A DNA stretch of 64,000 bases from Pusillimonas caeni (GCF_003545815.1 NZ_PDUW01000004.1:358340-422339); one strand, 5' to 3'. Shown: positions 17,379-32,022, counted from the first letter of the stretch. Notes: a model not told the origin generated them from the letters alone. Made by a program: numbers and translations.

Positions 17379-18917
17379 TCAAGCCCGTGATTCTAGCATA
17401 GAAGACGAGCGGCGTGGAACCAGCAGCACCAAAATCAAGGTCAGTGCCGCCACCCACGCCATGCCGGCATAGACATAATGCGTGGCGGCGTCGAAAGCCG
17501 ACTGCAGATAACGCGTGCCGGCCGGCCCCAGGCTGCCGGACTGCAAGGCGCCCACCACGGCATTGACTTCGGGAAGCGTGCCGGCCAAGGACGCGGGAGC
17601 ATCCTGCAGCTGGCCGCGCATGGCGCCGTTGAAGATCGCGCCCGCAATGGCGGCGCCCAGGCTTTGTCCGAGATAGCGCGACCACATATTGGTGCTTGTC
17701 GCCACGCCGCGCTGGTTCCAGGGCACGATGGACTGTACGCCGACCAGCAAGGGCGTGGACAGCATGCCGAAGCCGGCGCCCAGCAAAATCTGGTCGGCGA
17801 TGACCATCCAGTACGAGGGGTTGTCGGGCAGCAGCCTGAAGCCCGCGACCGCCGCGAACATCATTCCGGCTCCCAACAGGGCCGTGTCGCGGAAACCGAT
17901 GCGCAGATACAGCCTGCCCGACCAAGAGGCCGCCGTCACCCAGCCCACACTCATGCTGGCCAGCACCAGGCCGGCGGCGATGGGGCCCAGGCCCAGCACC
18001 GCCTGGGCGAAGACAGGCAGATAGGCGCCCGGCGCCATCATGACCAGCCCCATGCCGACCATGGCCAGGTTGGAACCCAGCATTACGCGATGGCGCCACA
18101 CCCAGCCGGGCATGATGGGCTCGGCGGCGGTGCGCTCGCGCACGACGGTGGCGGCGACCAATATCACTACTACGGCGAAGGTCAGCAGACTGGGCGCGGA
18201 TGACCAGTCCCAGGCATTGCCTCCCTGAAGCAGGCCGAAAACGCCGGCCGATCCGGCCATCATCATCAGGATGGCGCCCGGGTAGTCGATGGCATGGTGG
18301 CGGGCGGGCGCCCGCTCGTGCAGGAAACGGGCGATGAGGCCCATGGCCGCCAGGCCGATGGGCAGATTGATGAGAAACACCCAGCGCCAGGTCGCGTACT
18401 CGGCAAAGGCCCCGCCCAGCGTGGGCCCGAGGATGGCGGCGATGCCCCAGACGCTGGACAGCCAGCCCTGGATTCTGGCCCTTTCACGCGTGGAGTAGAG
18501 GTCGCCCGCCAAGGTATTGACCGTGGCCATGATGGAGCCCGCACCCAACCCCTGCAAACCGCGAAACACGATCAGCGGAATCATGCCCCAGGCGGCCGCA
18601 CAGGCCGCCGATCCGATCAGGAACAGCGCGGTGCCTCCGATCAGCACGGGTTTGCGTCCGTATAGATCGGCAAGCTTCCCATAGATGGGGATGGTGACGG
18701 TCTGCGCCAGCAGATAGATGGAGAACAGCCAGCTGAATCGTTCGAAGCCGCCCAGGTCGCCCACGATCTGGGGCACGGCGGTGGCCACGATGGTGATGTC
18801 CATGGCGGCCAGGGCCATGGTCAGCATCAGGGCGGCCAGTATCCACCGGCGATGAGCGATGGTGGGAGCTTGCACCGGTGCGTCAGGCTGGGTTTCGGGG
18901 GCGGCGTTCTCGTTCAT
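17379..18917 (-). CDS. DHA2-family multidrug exporter (EmrB/QacA type)
   Basis: The 512-residue protein has the 14-helix DHA2 layout. The first helix carries MALAAMDITIVATAVPQIVGDLGG, the family's motif D1, followed by the GKLADLYGRKPV motif A loop near residue 75. Motif C is represented by GIAAILGPTLGGAF around residue 155. It is a proton-coupled drug or metabolite exporter by family; the substrate is not known. I prefer the ATG at 18917 (MNENAAPETQ) over an in-frame start nine codons upstream; neither has a strong ribosome site. No TetR or MarR regulator and no EmrA-type partner lies next to it. Confidence 0.87.
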   Translation of the reverse strand: MNENAAPETQPDAPVQAPTIAHRRWILAALMLTMALAAMDITIVATAVPQIVGDLGGFERFSWLFSIYLLAQTVTIPIYGKLADLYGRKPVLIGGTALFLIGSAACAAAWGMIPLIVFRGLQGLGAGSIMATVNTLAGDLYSTRERARIQGWLSSVWGIAAILGPTLGGAFAEYATWRWVFLINLPIGLAAMGLIARFLHERAPARHHAIDYPGAILMMMAGSAGVFGLLQGGNAWDWSSAPSLLTFAVVVILVAATVVRERTAAEPIMPGWVWRHRVMLGSNLAMVGMGLVMMAPGAYLPVFAQAVLGLGPIAAGLVLASMSVGWVTAASWSGRLYLRIGFRDTALLGAGMMFAAVAGFRLLPDNPSYWMVIADQILLGAGFGMLSTPLLVGVQSIVPWNQRGVATSTNMWSRYLGQSLGAAIAGAIFNGAMRGQLQDAPASLAGTLPEVNAVVGALQSGSLGPAGTRYLQSAFDAATHYVYAGMAWVAALTLILVLLVPRRSSSMLESRA

Positions 18918-19144
18918 GATGTCATCGCGCTGGAGTTGCCACATCTTAACGCGGCGGCGCCCGCGCCGCGAAGCGCTGAACCGTTACGCTGACGCCCCGG
19001 CCCGGCGAACGAGGCCGAACACACTTCTCCATGCGCTCGTGCTCAGCGCTTGAATGCTCTGCCCCAAAGGCCTATAGTGATTACAGAAACAAATTTGTGA
19101 CACACGGCGGCACAAAGGGAAATGCCTTGGCATCTTCCCGTGTG

Positions 19145-19179
19145 GTCCGGCTTCAGGCCGGACAACTCTTCAAAGGAGG
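19145..19179 (+). promoter_or_regulatory. Hairpin plus strong ribosome site before the EF-hand gene
   Basis: A perfect 7-bp stem GTCCGGC/GCCGGAC with a five-base loop (19145-19163) stands just before an AAAGGAGG ribosome site that decides the start at 19185. The hairpin may stabilise the message or insulate translation. Confidence 0.5.
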
Positions 19180-19184
19180 TTGTC

Positions 19185-20880
<1,696 letters not shown>

Positions 20881-20890
20881 TTAAATATAA

Positions 20891-20913
20891 AGAAAACGGG
20901 CGCCTTCGGCCCG
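20891..20913 (-). terminator. Hairpin with U-rich tail before serS
   Basis: The CGGGC/GCCCG stem (20897-20901 with 20909-20913) is followed on the minus strand by TTTTCTTT. It could end the transcript coming from rarA, or act as an attenuator in the serS leader, since it lies only about 35 bases before the serS start. Confidence 0.5.
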
Positions 20914-20969
20914 CTTAAACAGCACATACGAAAGAAGCGCCGGCGCTGCTCGACGCATCTATTACCTTT

Positions 20970-21003
20970 TTAACAACCAACCATTTAAATGGTTGGTTGT
21001 TAA
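20970..21003. promoter_or_regulatory. Perfect 34-bp palindrome, TetR-type operator candidate
   Basis: The 17-base arms (core AACCAACCATT/AATGGTTGGTT) meet without a spacer between the rarA stop and the serS start. It is AT-rich compared with its surroundings. The T/A tracts around it are short, so a terminator reading is possible but weaker than an operator reading. Confidence 0.55.
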
Positions 21004-21058
21004 GATTTTACCCTTGCGACACGATGCCCGCGGAAACGCCGCGGCCTTTCCGAACCGC

Positions 21059-22375
21059 TCAGGCGCCGCCCTTCCCGCCCGCCTCGTCGTCGAGGCTTTT
21101 GAGAAAAGCCAGCTTATCGGCGATTTTCGACTCCAGGCCGCGCGCCACCGGCCGATACCAGCCCGGCGCCGGCATGCCGTCGGGCAAATAGGTTTCGCCC
21201 GCCGCATAGCCATGCGGCTCGTCGTGCGCATAGCGGTATTCGCGCCCATGGCCCAGCTCTTTCATCAGCTTGGTGGGCGCATTGCGCAAATGCACGGGCA
21301 CTTCGCGGCTCTTGTCCTTCTTGATGAAGGCGCGCGCCTGGTTATAGGCCATGTAGCCGGCGTTGCTCTTGGCCGCCACCGCAAGATAGATCACCGCCTG
21401 CGCCAGGGCCAGCTCGCCTTCGGGCGAACCCAGGCGCTCGTAGGTCTGCGCCGCGTCGTTGGCGATCTGAAGGGCGCGCGGGTCGGCCAGCCCGATATCC
21501 TCCCACGCCATGCGGATGATGCGCCGGGACAGATAGCGCGGATCCGCGCCGCCGTCCAACATGCGGCACAGCCAGTACAGGGACGCGTCCGGGTCCGAGC
21601 CCCTGACAGACTTGTGCAGCGCGGAGATCTGGTCGTAGAAGCTGTCGCCGCCCTTGTCGAAGCGCCGGGCATTGAGCGTCAGGGCGTTCTCGATGAAAGC
21701 GGCATCGATGCGGGTGGCGCCGCTGGCCTGGGCTGCCGTGCCGGATTGTTCGAGCAGGTTCAGGAAACGCCGGGCGTCGCCGTCGGCATAGCCGATGAGG
21801 GTGTCGATGGCCAGCTCGTCAAAACTGAGATGCCTCAGCGACTCGGTTTGCGCCGCCTTGTCGAAAAGCTGCCGCAGCTCTTCGTCGCTGAGCGATTTGA
21901 GCACGTATACCTGCGCCCGCGACAACAGGGCCGAATTGACTTCGAAGGACGGGTTCTCGGTGGTCGCGCCGATGAAGGTGACCAGCCCCGACTCGGCATA
22001 GGGCAGCAGGGCGTCCTGCTGCGACTTGTTGAAGCGGTGGATCTCATCGACGAAGAGAATGGTCTGCTTGCCCAGCGCCAGGTTGTGCTGGGCCTGCTCC
22101 ATGGCCATGCGGATGTCCTTGACACCCGAGAAGACGGCCGACAGGGCGATGAATTCGCAATCGAAGGCCTTGGCCGTGAGCCGCGCCAGCGTGGTCTTGC
22201 CCACGCCCGGCGGGCCCCACAATATCATCGAATGCGGCTTGCCCGACTGGAAGGCCAGCCGAAGGGGCTTGCCCTCGCCCAGCAGATGCGACTGCCCGAT
22301 GACCTCGTCCAGAGTCTGGGGCCGCAATGCCTCGGCAAGCGGCGCCACCGGCTCTTGTGAAAAAAGATCGGCCAT
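21059..22375 (-). CDS. rarA: Replication-associated recombination protein RarA (MgsA)
   Basis: This AAA+ ATPase, related to clamp-loader subunits and eukaryotic WRNIP1, acts at stalled replication forks. The 438-residue protein shows Walker A GPPGVGKT (about residues 54-61), Walker B ILFVDEIHRF (about 105-114), sensor 1 GATTENPSFEV and the arginine-finger region ALLSRAQVY. The C-terminal tetramerisation domain contains DPDASLYWLCRMLDGGADPRYLSRR. The start at 22375 gives MADLFSQEP, the usual N-terminus. It follows lolA and ftsK on the same strand with short gaps, so the three probably share a transcript. Confidence 0.96.
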   Translation of the reverse strand: MADLFSQEPVAPLAEALRPQTLDEVIGQSHLLGEGKPLRLAFQSGKPHSMILWGPPGVGKTTLARLTAKAFDCEFIALSAVFSGVKDIRMAMEQAQHNLALGKQTILFVDEIHRFNKSQQDALLPYAESGLVTFIGATTENPSFEVNSALLSRAQVYVLKSLSDEELRQLFDKAAQTESLRHLSFDELAIDTLIGYADGDARRFLNLLEQSGTAAQASGATRIDAAFIENALTLNARRFDKGGDSFYDQISALHKSVRGSDPDASLYWLCRMLDGGADPRYLSRRIIRMAWEDIGLADPRALQIANDAAQTYERLGSPEGELALAQAVIYLAVAAKSNAGYMAYNQARAFIKKDKSREVPVHLRNAPTKLMKELGHGREYRYAHDEPHGYAAGETYLPDGMPAPGWYRPVARGLESKIADKLAFLKSLDDEAGGKGGA

Positions 22376-22403
22376 GCAACTGCCCTTTTAGTGTTAACAG
22401 GCC

Positions 22404-23013
22404 CTACTGCATCTTGACGACGTCGACGTCGGCCGGCGGCTTGAACTGGAACAGGGACGCGGGCAGCTCGGGATTGGCCTTGATATCGGAGAGATCGATG
22501 CGCGTGGTCTGGCCGAAAGCGTCCAGCAGCAGCAGGCGGGCCGGCAGGTCGTTGCGGAAGCCGATGTCGACGTGGCTGAATCCGGCGTCCGCTCCGCGCG
22601 GCGTGGCGCGCAGCCACTGCAGGCCGTCGTCGTCGGGCAGGGACTGGACGACGAAGGAATCTTCGAGCGAACCCGAGCCGAACAGGATGGCGGCGGGCGA
22701 AGTGCCAATGGACTGATCCACCGAGCGCTGCGTGACCTGCGCCAGATCGGGGTCGTACTGCAGCACTTTCTCGCCGTCGGAGACGATGAGCTGCTCGTAG
22801 GGTTTTTTGACGTGCCAGCGGAACTTGCCCGGCCGCTGGAAGGAAAACTCGCCCGACTGCTCGGGCCGGCCCTGGGCCTGGCCGCTGGTCTGCTGGCTGA
22901 AACTGCCCGTGGCCGAGGCCACCTTGGCGACGAACTGGTTCAGTTGCGCGGGCGCGGCGGCCGCCATGGACACGAGCGGGGCCAGCGCAAGGGCCGCCGC
23001 CGCCCAGAACTGT

Positions 23014-23024
<11 letters not shown>
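22404..23024 (-). CDS. lolA: Outer-membrane lipoprotein carrier protein LolA
   Basis: This periplasmic chaperone takes lipoproteins from LolCDE in the inner membrane and hands them to LolB. The 206-residue protein has a signal peptide ([17 protein letters not shown], cut near residue 23). The LolA signature region [21 protein letters not shown] (about residues 60-80) is followed by [21 protein letters not shown] use the ATG at 23024; the longer open frame upstream is inside ftsK. The start lies 11 bases inside the end of ftsK, so translation is probably coupled, and rarA follows 28 bases after the stop. Confidence 0.95.
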
Positions 23025-27112
<4,088 letters not shown>

Positions 27113-27508
27113 CGGCGGCCGCAAAGCCCCGCGTTACGCGGGCTCACGCCCACTTGCCGCCCCAATGAATTGCTTTTTTGCCCGGGTTGCCGGTTGTGGG
27201 GCGGCCTGGCTACAAAAAGACTAGCGTCAAAACATCAAGGCCGGCGAAGAATCGCCGGCCTTGATGTGGTTTCTATTTTTTATGGGTGCTGCTTTATGTG
27301 CATTGTTATGCGCCGTAACCCGGCATGCCCATGCAGGGCCTGTCTCCTCACCTGCATGAACCGCATTTTGCACCATTCTCTTACATGACACACTTAGGGA
27401 ATGCACCTATATTGGGCAAAAAGCTTCGATTGAAAAATCCTATTACGGCGACTGCAGCCCGATCAGCTTATAGTCGCACAAACTCATACCAACACGAGGA
27501 GAACACTC
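27113..27508. other. Intergenic region with the trxB-smr terminator
   Basis: About 400 bases between the Smr gene and the esterase. It holds the strong terminator listed below. Beyond it, from about 27280, the sequence is less GC-rich and should contain the esterase promoter. No gene is supported here. Confidence 0.6.
27232..27278 (+). terminator. Strong terminator after the Smr gene
   Basis: The 16-base arms at 27232-27247 and 27252-27267 are perfectly complementary around an AGAA loop, and a T-rich tail follows. Confidence 0.85.
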
Positions 27509-28480
27509 ATGGCCTTGCCTTTCGACCCCAATGTGAACCACGGACGCCGCCATCTCATCGGCACGGGCCTGGCCACCACGGCCCTGGCCGTGGCCGGCTC
27601 GGTCTCGGCCGCCGACGCCAAAGTGTGGCTCGACTACGACCAGGCGACATTGGACAAAGTCTATGATCAGGTCAACTATGCGCCCAACATCAAGACCGTA
27701 CTGGGCCGCTATGCCAGCAACAGCGACATCACGCGGTCACGGCTGGGCGAACCCAAGCGCCTGGCCTATGGCAAGTCGAAAGTCGAGGCCATGGACCTCT
27801 ACCCTGCCGCCCAAGACAACGCCCCCATCCACATCTTCATACACGGCGGGGCCTGGCGCTCCGGCGCCGCCAAGGCCTACGGCTTCCTGGCCGAGCCCTT
27901 CGTGGCGCGGGGCGCCCACATGCTGATTCCCGACTTCACCAATGTCCTCGAAAACGACGGCAATCTCATGCCGATGACCGAGCATGTGCTTCGCTCCGTC
28001 GCGTGGGCGTACCAGAACGCCGAGTCTTTCGGCGGCGACAAGAACCGCATTTATTTGTCGGGCCACTCTTCAGGCGGGCATCTTGGCGGCGTGGCGGTGA
28101 CCACCGATTGGGAAAAAGAATACGGCGTGCCGGCCGACGTCATCAAGGGCGCCGTGCTGATCAGCGGCATGTTCGACCTGAAGCCCGTGCGCTTGTCCTC
28201 GCGCAGCAATTACGTGGCCTTCACCGATGAAGTGGAGCAGGCGCTGAGCCCGCAGCGCCACCTGGACAAGCTCAATACGCCTTTGGTGCTGATTTACGGC
28301 GACCAAGAAACGCCGGAATTCATGCGCCAGTCCAAGGATTTTGCCGCGGCGGTCGAAAAGGCCGGCAAGCCGGTGCAATTGATCGAAGGAAAGGGCTACA
28401 ACCACTTCGAGATCGCCGAAACCCTGGCCAACCCGTTTGGAATCGCCGGCGCCCCGGCTCTGGAGCAGATGAAGCTGTAA
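27509..28480 (+). CDS. Exported alpha/beta-hydrolase (esterase/lipase fold)
   Basis: The 323-residue protein has the HSL/esterase pattern: oxyanion-hole HGGAWRSG (about residues 111-118), nucleophile elbow GHSSGGH (about 186-192), an acid in YGDQETPEF (about 271-279) and a catalytic histidine in YNHFE (about 300-304). The N-terminus NHGRRHLIGTGLATTALAVAGSVSAADA is a twin-arginine-type signal, so the enzyme is probably exported folded to the periplasm. Kynurenine formamidase-like and carboxylesterase members share this fold, so the substrate is open. A GAGGAG ribosome site precedes the ATG. It is transcribed alone. Confidence 0.86.
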   Translation: MALPFDPNVNHGRRHLIGTGLATTALAVAGSVSAADAKVWLDYDQATLDKVYDQVNYAPNIKTVLGRYASNSDITRSRLGEPKRLAYGKSKVEAMDLYPAAQDNAPIHIFIHGGAWRSGAAKAYGFLAEPFVARGAHMLIPDFTNVLENDGNLMPMTEHVLRSVAWAYQNAESFGGDKNRIYLSGHSSGGHLGGVAVTTDWEKEYGVPADVIKGAVLISGMFDLKPVRLSSRSNYVAFTDEVEQALSPQRHLDKLNTPLVLIYGDQETPEFMRQSKDFAAAVEKAGKPVQLIEGKGYNHFEIAETLANPFGIAGAPALEQMKL

Positions 28481-28503
28481 CCGTCCCCGCCGGCGACATA
28501 GAC

Positions 28504-28800
28504 TTATATCTGCTGAAAATTGTCGAAGTGCCGCTCGGTGTGGTTTTGACTGTGCGTCACTTCGGCCACCCGCGCCGACGGCGGGCCCTGATGCAGCCAC
28601 GACAGCATCCGGTCGACCTGCTCGGCGTCGCCCTGGATCAGCGCCTCGACCGAACCGTCGGGCGCATTACGCACCCAGCCCGTAATGCCCAGAAGATGCG
28701 CCTGCCGCACGGTGGCGGCGCGAAAGCCCACACCCTGCACGCGCCCGGTAACACGCACGTCGAGGGTCTCTATTCCGTGATTCGAACCTAAAGTCTTCAT
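28504..28800 (-). CDS. acyP: Acylphosphatase
   Basis: This small cytoplasmic enzyme hydrolyses acyl phosphates such as acetyl phosphate. The 98-residue length is standard. The active-site loop GRVQGVGFR (about residues 19-27) supplies the phosphate-binding arginine, and WVRNAPDGSVEALIQG (about 42-57) supplies the catalytic asparagine. It starts at the ATG at 28800 and runs convergent to the esterase gene, 24 bases away. Confidence 0.95.
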   Translation of the reverse strand: MKTLGSNHGIETLDVRVTGRVQGVGFRAATVRQAHLLGITGWVRNAPDGSVEALIQGDAEQVDRMLSWLHQGPPSARVAEVTHSQNHTERHFDNFQQI

Positions 28801-29095
28801 ACCGGCAGTTTAACGAATCCTGTTTGCGGGATGGAGCGCGTCCGACGCGGGCGAAAATGCCTTTTTCTTGACGGAACGCAAGAAACCGTCGTTTTCATCC
28901 CGCTATAGTAAAGGCGTCCGGTCGGCAAAACGGCGGCCGGGCAAGCCCTTTCATATGCTCTGGTAGTACCTTCGCGGGCCGCAAGGCCCGTTTTTTTTGC
29001 CGCAGGACCAGCAGGCGCATCGCCCCGAGTAGGATAAAATCGCCCTACCCTCCGTGCTTGCGACGGCCGGCACGCCGCGCCAGGAATCCTGCCCC
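28801..29095. other. Divergent region before the DUF502 gene
   Basis: This region separates acyP from the DUF502 gene. It contains a TATAGT -10-like element at 28904-28909 and an isolated strong terminator at 28974-28998 on the plus strand. No open frame of note precedes that terminator, which suggests a short RNA. Confidence 0.5.
28974..28998 (+). terminator. Intrinsic terminator with no gene upstream
   Basis: The stem CGGGCC/GGCCCG with a GCAA tetraloop is followed by eight T. This is a textbook intrinsic terminator, but the nearest upstream gene on this strand ends about 500 bases away, behind a gene on the other strand. Confidence 0.75.
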
Positions 29096-29698
29096 ATGAA
29101 AAACCTGTCCAAGTACTTCATCCGCGGCCTGATCGCCATTCTTCCCGTGGCGTTGACCTTATACCTGCTGTACATCTTTCTCGCCTGGAGCGAGACCCTG
29201 GCCTATACGCTGCTGGGGCCGATCATCGGCGACATCTATGTGCCGGGCATGGGCCTGGCGGTTGCCGTATTGCTCATCATCGCCCTGGGCTATCTGCTGT
29301 CGCTGCGGCGGATTCGGCGCATGGTCATCATCTTCGAACTGCCCTTCAACAATATTCCGGTCGTAAAAAGCATTTACTCCTCGGTCAAGAGTTTTGCGGA
29401 CTATTTTTCGCCCGGCGGGGGTTCCCAGGGCACTCAGCAAGTCGTTTTGCTGCGTCTGCCGGACCAGCCGGTGGAACTGGTGGGGCTCGTCACCCGTCAC
29501 GGCGTGGAAGACCTGCCCGAGGGTTTCATCACGGGCGAGCGGGTGGCGGTGTATTTGCCCATGGGCTACATGATAGGGGGCTATACCCTGTTCGTTCCCA
29601 AAGACTGGGTGCATCCCATCGACATGTCGGTAGAGGAAGCGATGCGCTCGTCGCTCATTGCATGGATGGCCCGCTCGGGCCCCGCGAGCCGGCCGTAA
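29096..29698 (+). CDS. DUF502 membrane protein
   Basis: The 200-residue protein has two N-terminal transmembrane helices (about residues 8-28 and 48-70) and a soluble C-terminal domain. The family blocks FNNIPVVKSIYSSVKSF (about 88-104) and LPMGYMIGGYTLFVPKDWV near residue 160 are typical of DUF502. In many beta-proteobacteria this gene stands just before aspS; here it is not next to aspS inside the window. The start at 29096 gives MKNLSKYFIRGLIAILPV, matching family N-termini. The function is unknown. Confidence 0.88.
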   Translation: MKNLSKYFIRGLIAILPVALTLYLLYIFLAWSETLAYTLLGPIIGDIYVPGMGLAVAVLLIIALGYLLSLRRIRRMVIIFELPFNNIPVVKSIYSSVKSFADYFSPGGGSQGTQQVVLLRLPDQPVELVGLVTRHGVEDLPEGFITGERVAVYLPMGYMIGGYTLFVPKDWVHPIDMSVEEAMRSSLIAWMARSGPASRP

Positions 29699-29783
29699 CA
29701 CCCTCTTTCAAGCACAGGCTCCACGCGGACGGCCGAAGGCACTACCATGGGTGGTGTGTCAACCGTCATGCAAGGAGGCTGCA

Positions 29784-30095
29784 ATGGGTGAATTCGCCAA
29801 AATGACCGGCGCCAAGTACCAGGACGGCTACGTCCGGTTCTCGTGGGGCGAAGGCGTCAACAAGCGCCAGTACGAAATCTCGGGAGACGCGCTGCTGCAG
29901 GCCTTCGATGCCGAAGACGGCAGCGGCAACAAGCTGCTGGACGCTTTCGAGCGCGGCCGGGAACACATCATCAGCGCGGCGGAGGAAGCCCGCAATACGC
30001 CTACCGATGGAATCATCGAATTGGGCAGCGGCGATTTCGAACCCAAGAACGATCGGGGCGGCATTTCGCCCGGCGAGTCGGGCGGGCCCGGTTGA
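29784..30095 (+). CDS. Small conserved-looking hypothetical protein
   Basis: The 103-residue protein starts after an AAGGAGG ribosome site (MGEFAKMTGAKYQDGYVRFSW). The first half reads like a small beta-rich domain with a helix (DALLQAFDAEDG). The second half has a charged helix (LLDAFERGREHIISAAEEA) and an acidic, glycine-rich tail. The N-terminal part is somewhat like DUF1488 proteins, but I cannot confirm that. It is acidic and cytoplasmic by composition, without a signal or membrane segment. It may share a transcript with the DUF502 gene 85 bases upstream. Confidence 0.7.
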   Translation: MGEFAKMTGAKYQDGYVRFSWGEGVNKRQYEISGDALLQAFDAEDGSGNKLLDAFERGREHIISAAEEARNTPTDGIIELGSGDFEPKNDRGGISPGESGGPG

Positions 30096-30215
30096 CGACC
30101 CGCCGCACAATGCACGGCTTACCCCGGACAGCCGACGGTGCGGGCTCAGCGCGGCCGTGGAGCCTGTAGATGGAAATCAGGGCATAATTTCCCGGTCGCA
30201 ACCGTTAGAGTGCCC

Positions 30216-30560
30216 ATGAAACCCATCATTGCCGCATACGGCGCCCTGGGCGTAGCCATCGTTCTCGAAGTGATAGGCACGACCATGCTGCAGAAGTCGG
30301 AGCAGTTCACGCGCCTGTTTCCTACGCTGGCCATGGCGCTGTGCTACCTGAGCGCTTTTTATTTTCTGTCCGTGGTGCTCAAGACCATGCCCGTCGGCCT
30401 GGCCTATGCCATCTGGAGCGGCCTTGGCATCGTGCTGATTTCCATCATCGGCTATGTGGTGTTCGGCCAGAAGCTCGATCTGGCCGCGCTTATCGGCCTG
30501 GCCTTCATCATCGTCGGCGTGATGATCGTCAATTTATTCTCGAAATCAATCGGCCATTGA
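30216..30560 (+). CDS. Small multidrug resistance (SMR/EmrE-type) transporter
   Basis: The 114-residue protein has four transmembrane helices and the SMR signature. The essential membrane glutamate in helix 1 is in VAIVLEVIGTTMLQKSEQF (about residue 17). The helix 2-3 region ends VGLAYAIWSGLGIVLI, and the fourth helix is LIGLAFIIVGVMIVNLF. EmrE-type proteins are dimeric proton antiporters that expel cationic compounds. The start at 30216 (MKPIIAAYG) is preferred because the extra upstream residues are polar and lie in an unrelated context. It is convergent with the reductase gene, 25 bases away. Confidence 0.92.
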   Translation: MKPIIAAYGALGVAIVLEVIGTTMLQKSEQFTRLFPTLAMALCYLSAFYFLSVVLKTMPVGLAYAIWSGLGIVLISIIGYVVFGQKLDLAALIGLAFIIVGVMIVNLFSKSIGH

Positions 30561-30585
30561 CGGCGCCGGGTCGCGCCGCAGCCTC

Positions 30586-31389
30586 CTATTCGAAGTTGAC
30601 GTGGGTCGCGGGAGCTTCCCTGCGCCAATAGCTTGCCGCGCGGATTCGGCCTTTGTCGAGGCCGCGCTCATTGACCAGGTGCTCGCGCACTTTCTGGATG
30701 GGGGTGTATTCGCCCGCGGCCCAGACATAGCCCTCGCCCTCGGGCAGGACCAGTTCGCGCGTAGCGCGCTCCAGGGCGTCCATGCCATCATCCGATGCGT
30801 CCAGCCATTGGATGCGCAGATCGCAACGGGATTGGAAATCCATGCGCGACGCTTCGTCTCGTATCTTGACGATCACCAGCGCCTGCGCGCCCTGCGGCAA
30901 CTCTTCGAGCCGCCGCCCGATGGCGGGCATGGCGGTCTCGTCGCCGATCAGCGCATGCCAGTCGAAGCCTGTCGGAATGACGAAGGAACCGCGCGGGCCG
31001 CCAACGCCCAGGGTATCGCCCACAGACGCCCCCATGGCCCAGTCGGTGGCTGGGCCGCTGTGATGCAGGACGAAATCGATGTCCAGTTCTTGTGCCGCCG
31101 GATCGTAGCGGCGCGGCGTGTAGTCGCGCGCGATGGGTCGCGGCGCGTCGTCCGGAAACTGCAGGCCGTTGGGCCCGGCGACGGGCATGGCCAGCTCGGC
31201 GCCCGGCTCGGCGGGAAAGAACAGCTTGACGTGGTCGTCGAAGGAAGCGGAATGAAAGCCTTCGAGATCGGCGCCCACCAGTGTGATGCGGCGCATGGAA
31301 GGCGTCAGCTCGGTGATGCGGCCCACCCGCAGCATGCGCAGCTTCAGGGGATGCCTCAGTTTTTGTACGGTCAGGTCTGCTTGGGTCAT
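30586..31389 (-). CDS. Siderophore-interacting protein / ferric-chelate reductase (YqjH/ViuB-like)
   Basis: The 267-residue protein has the SIP domains. A flavin-binding barrel carries RDYTPRRYD (about residues 83-91, the FAD-binding RxYTxR motif). An NAD(P)-binding part follows with ALIGDETAMPAI and ends in the WRREAPATHVNFE region. Such enzymes reduce iron in siderophore complexes in the cytoplasm, which fits the siderophore ABC operon upstream. I start at the ATG at 31389. A TTG at 31428 next to the padR stop could extend it by 13 residues. With padR it mirrors the E. coli yqjI-yqjH pair, in which YqjI represses yqjH. Confidence 0.88.
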   Translation of the reverse strand: MTQADLTVQKLRHPLKLRMLRVGRITELTPSMRRITLVGADLEGFHSASFDDHVKLFFPAEPGAELAMPVAGPNGLQFPDDAPRPIARDYTPRRYDPAAQELDIDFVLHHSGPATDWAMGASVGDTLGVGGPRGSFVIPTGFDWHALIGDETAMPAIGRRLEELPQGAQALVIVKIRDEASRMDFQSRCDLRIQWLDASDDGMDALERATRELVLPEGEGYVWAAGEYTPIQKVREHLVNERGLDKGRIRAASYWRREAPATHVNFE

Positions 31390-31424
31390 GTGGTGTTCGC
31401 TTGTTTGTTTGGGAAGAGATGGGG

Positions 31425-32018
31425 TCAACAGGCGCCGCGGCTTTTATTTGCCGGCGGTGTGCCGGAAGGAGCGGCGCCCTGCTCGATTTCGGCCACGGCC
31501 TTGTTCAGGATGGCGACCAGGCGCCGCTGCTCGTTATGGTCGGCATCGCTGCGTGCAAACAGGGCCGAACGCATGGCCCGCCGCGCCTCGACGAACTCGG
31601 GCAGCCAGCCCGTGGCCTGCGCCGCGGCCTCGGGGTCCATGTTCTGGGAAATCCAGAGCATCTTCTTTGCCGCATGGCGCAACCGGGTAAAGAGCATCTG
31701 CACGGCATGGGCTTGGCTTTCCAGATACCGCCGGCCCGAATCGGACAGCATGTAGCACTTGCGCTTGCCTTCGGCTTCGACCCGGGCATGGCCCTGTTGC
31801 ACCATCTGGCCCAACACCGGGTACAGCGCGCCCGGACTGGGACTGTAGAAACCCAGGGACGTCGCCTTGAGCTCCTTGATGACTTCATAACCATGGCGCG
31901 GCCCCTGCTCCAGCAGGGCAAGCGTCATCAGATACAGCTCCTGCGCCGTGAATTTGCGTCCGCGCGTAAGGGACCCGTGCCCTTGCGACGGCATGTCGCC
32001 GGTTATGTCATTGTCCAT
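31425..32018 (-). CDS. PadR-family regulator (YqjI-like)
   Basis: The 197-residue protein has the PadR winged helix: TAQELYLMTLALLEQGPRHGYEVIKEL (about residues 24-50), FYSPSPGALYPVLGQM (about 57-72) and EAEGKRKCYMLSDSGRRYL. A long C-terminal helical region for dimerisation follows. E. coli YqjI has a histidine-rich metal-binding N-terminus. Here the first 22 residues hold only one histidine, so metal sensing is not assured. It sits directly before the ferric reductase gene and behind a repeat-containing promoter, so it probably controls both. Confidence 0.85.
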   Translation of the reverse strand: MDNDITGDMPSQGHGSLTRGRKFTAQELYLMTLALLEQGPRHGYEVIKELKATSLGFYSPSPGALYPVLGQMVQQGHARVEAEGKRKCYMLSDSGRRYLESQAHAVQMLFTRLRHAAKKMLWISQNMDPEAAAQATGWLPEFVEARRAMRSALFARSDADHNEQRRLVAILNKAVAEIEQGAAPSGTPPANKSRGAC

Positions 32019-32022
32019 AGAT

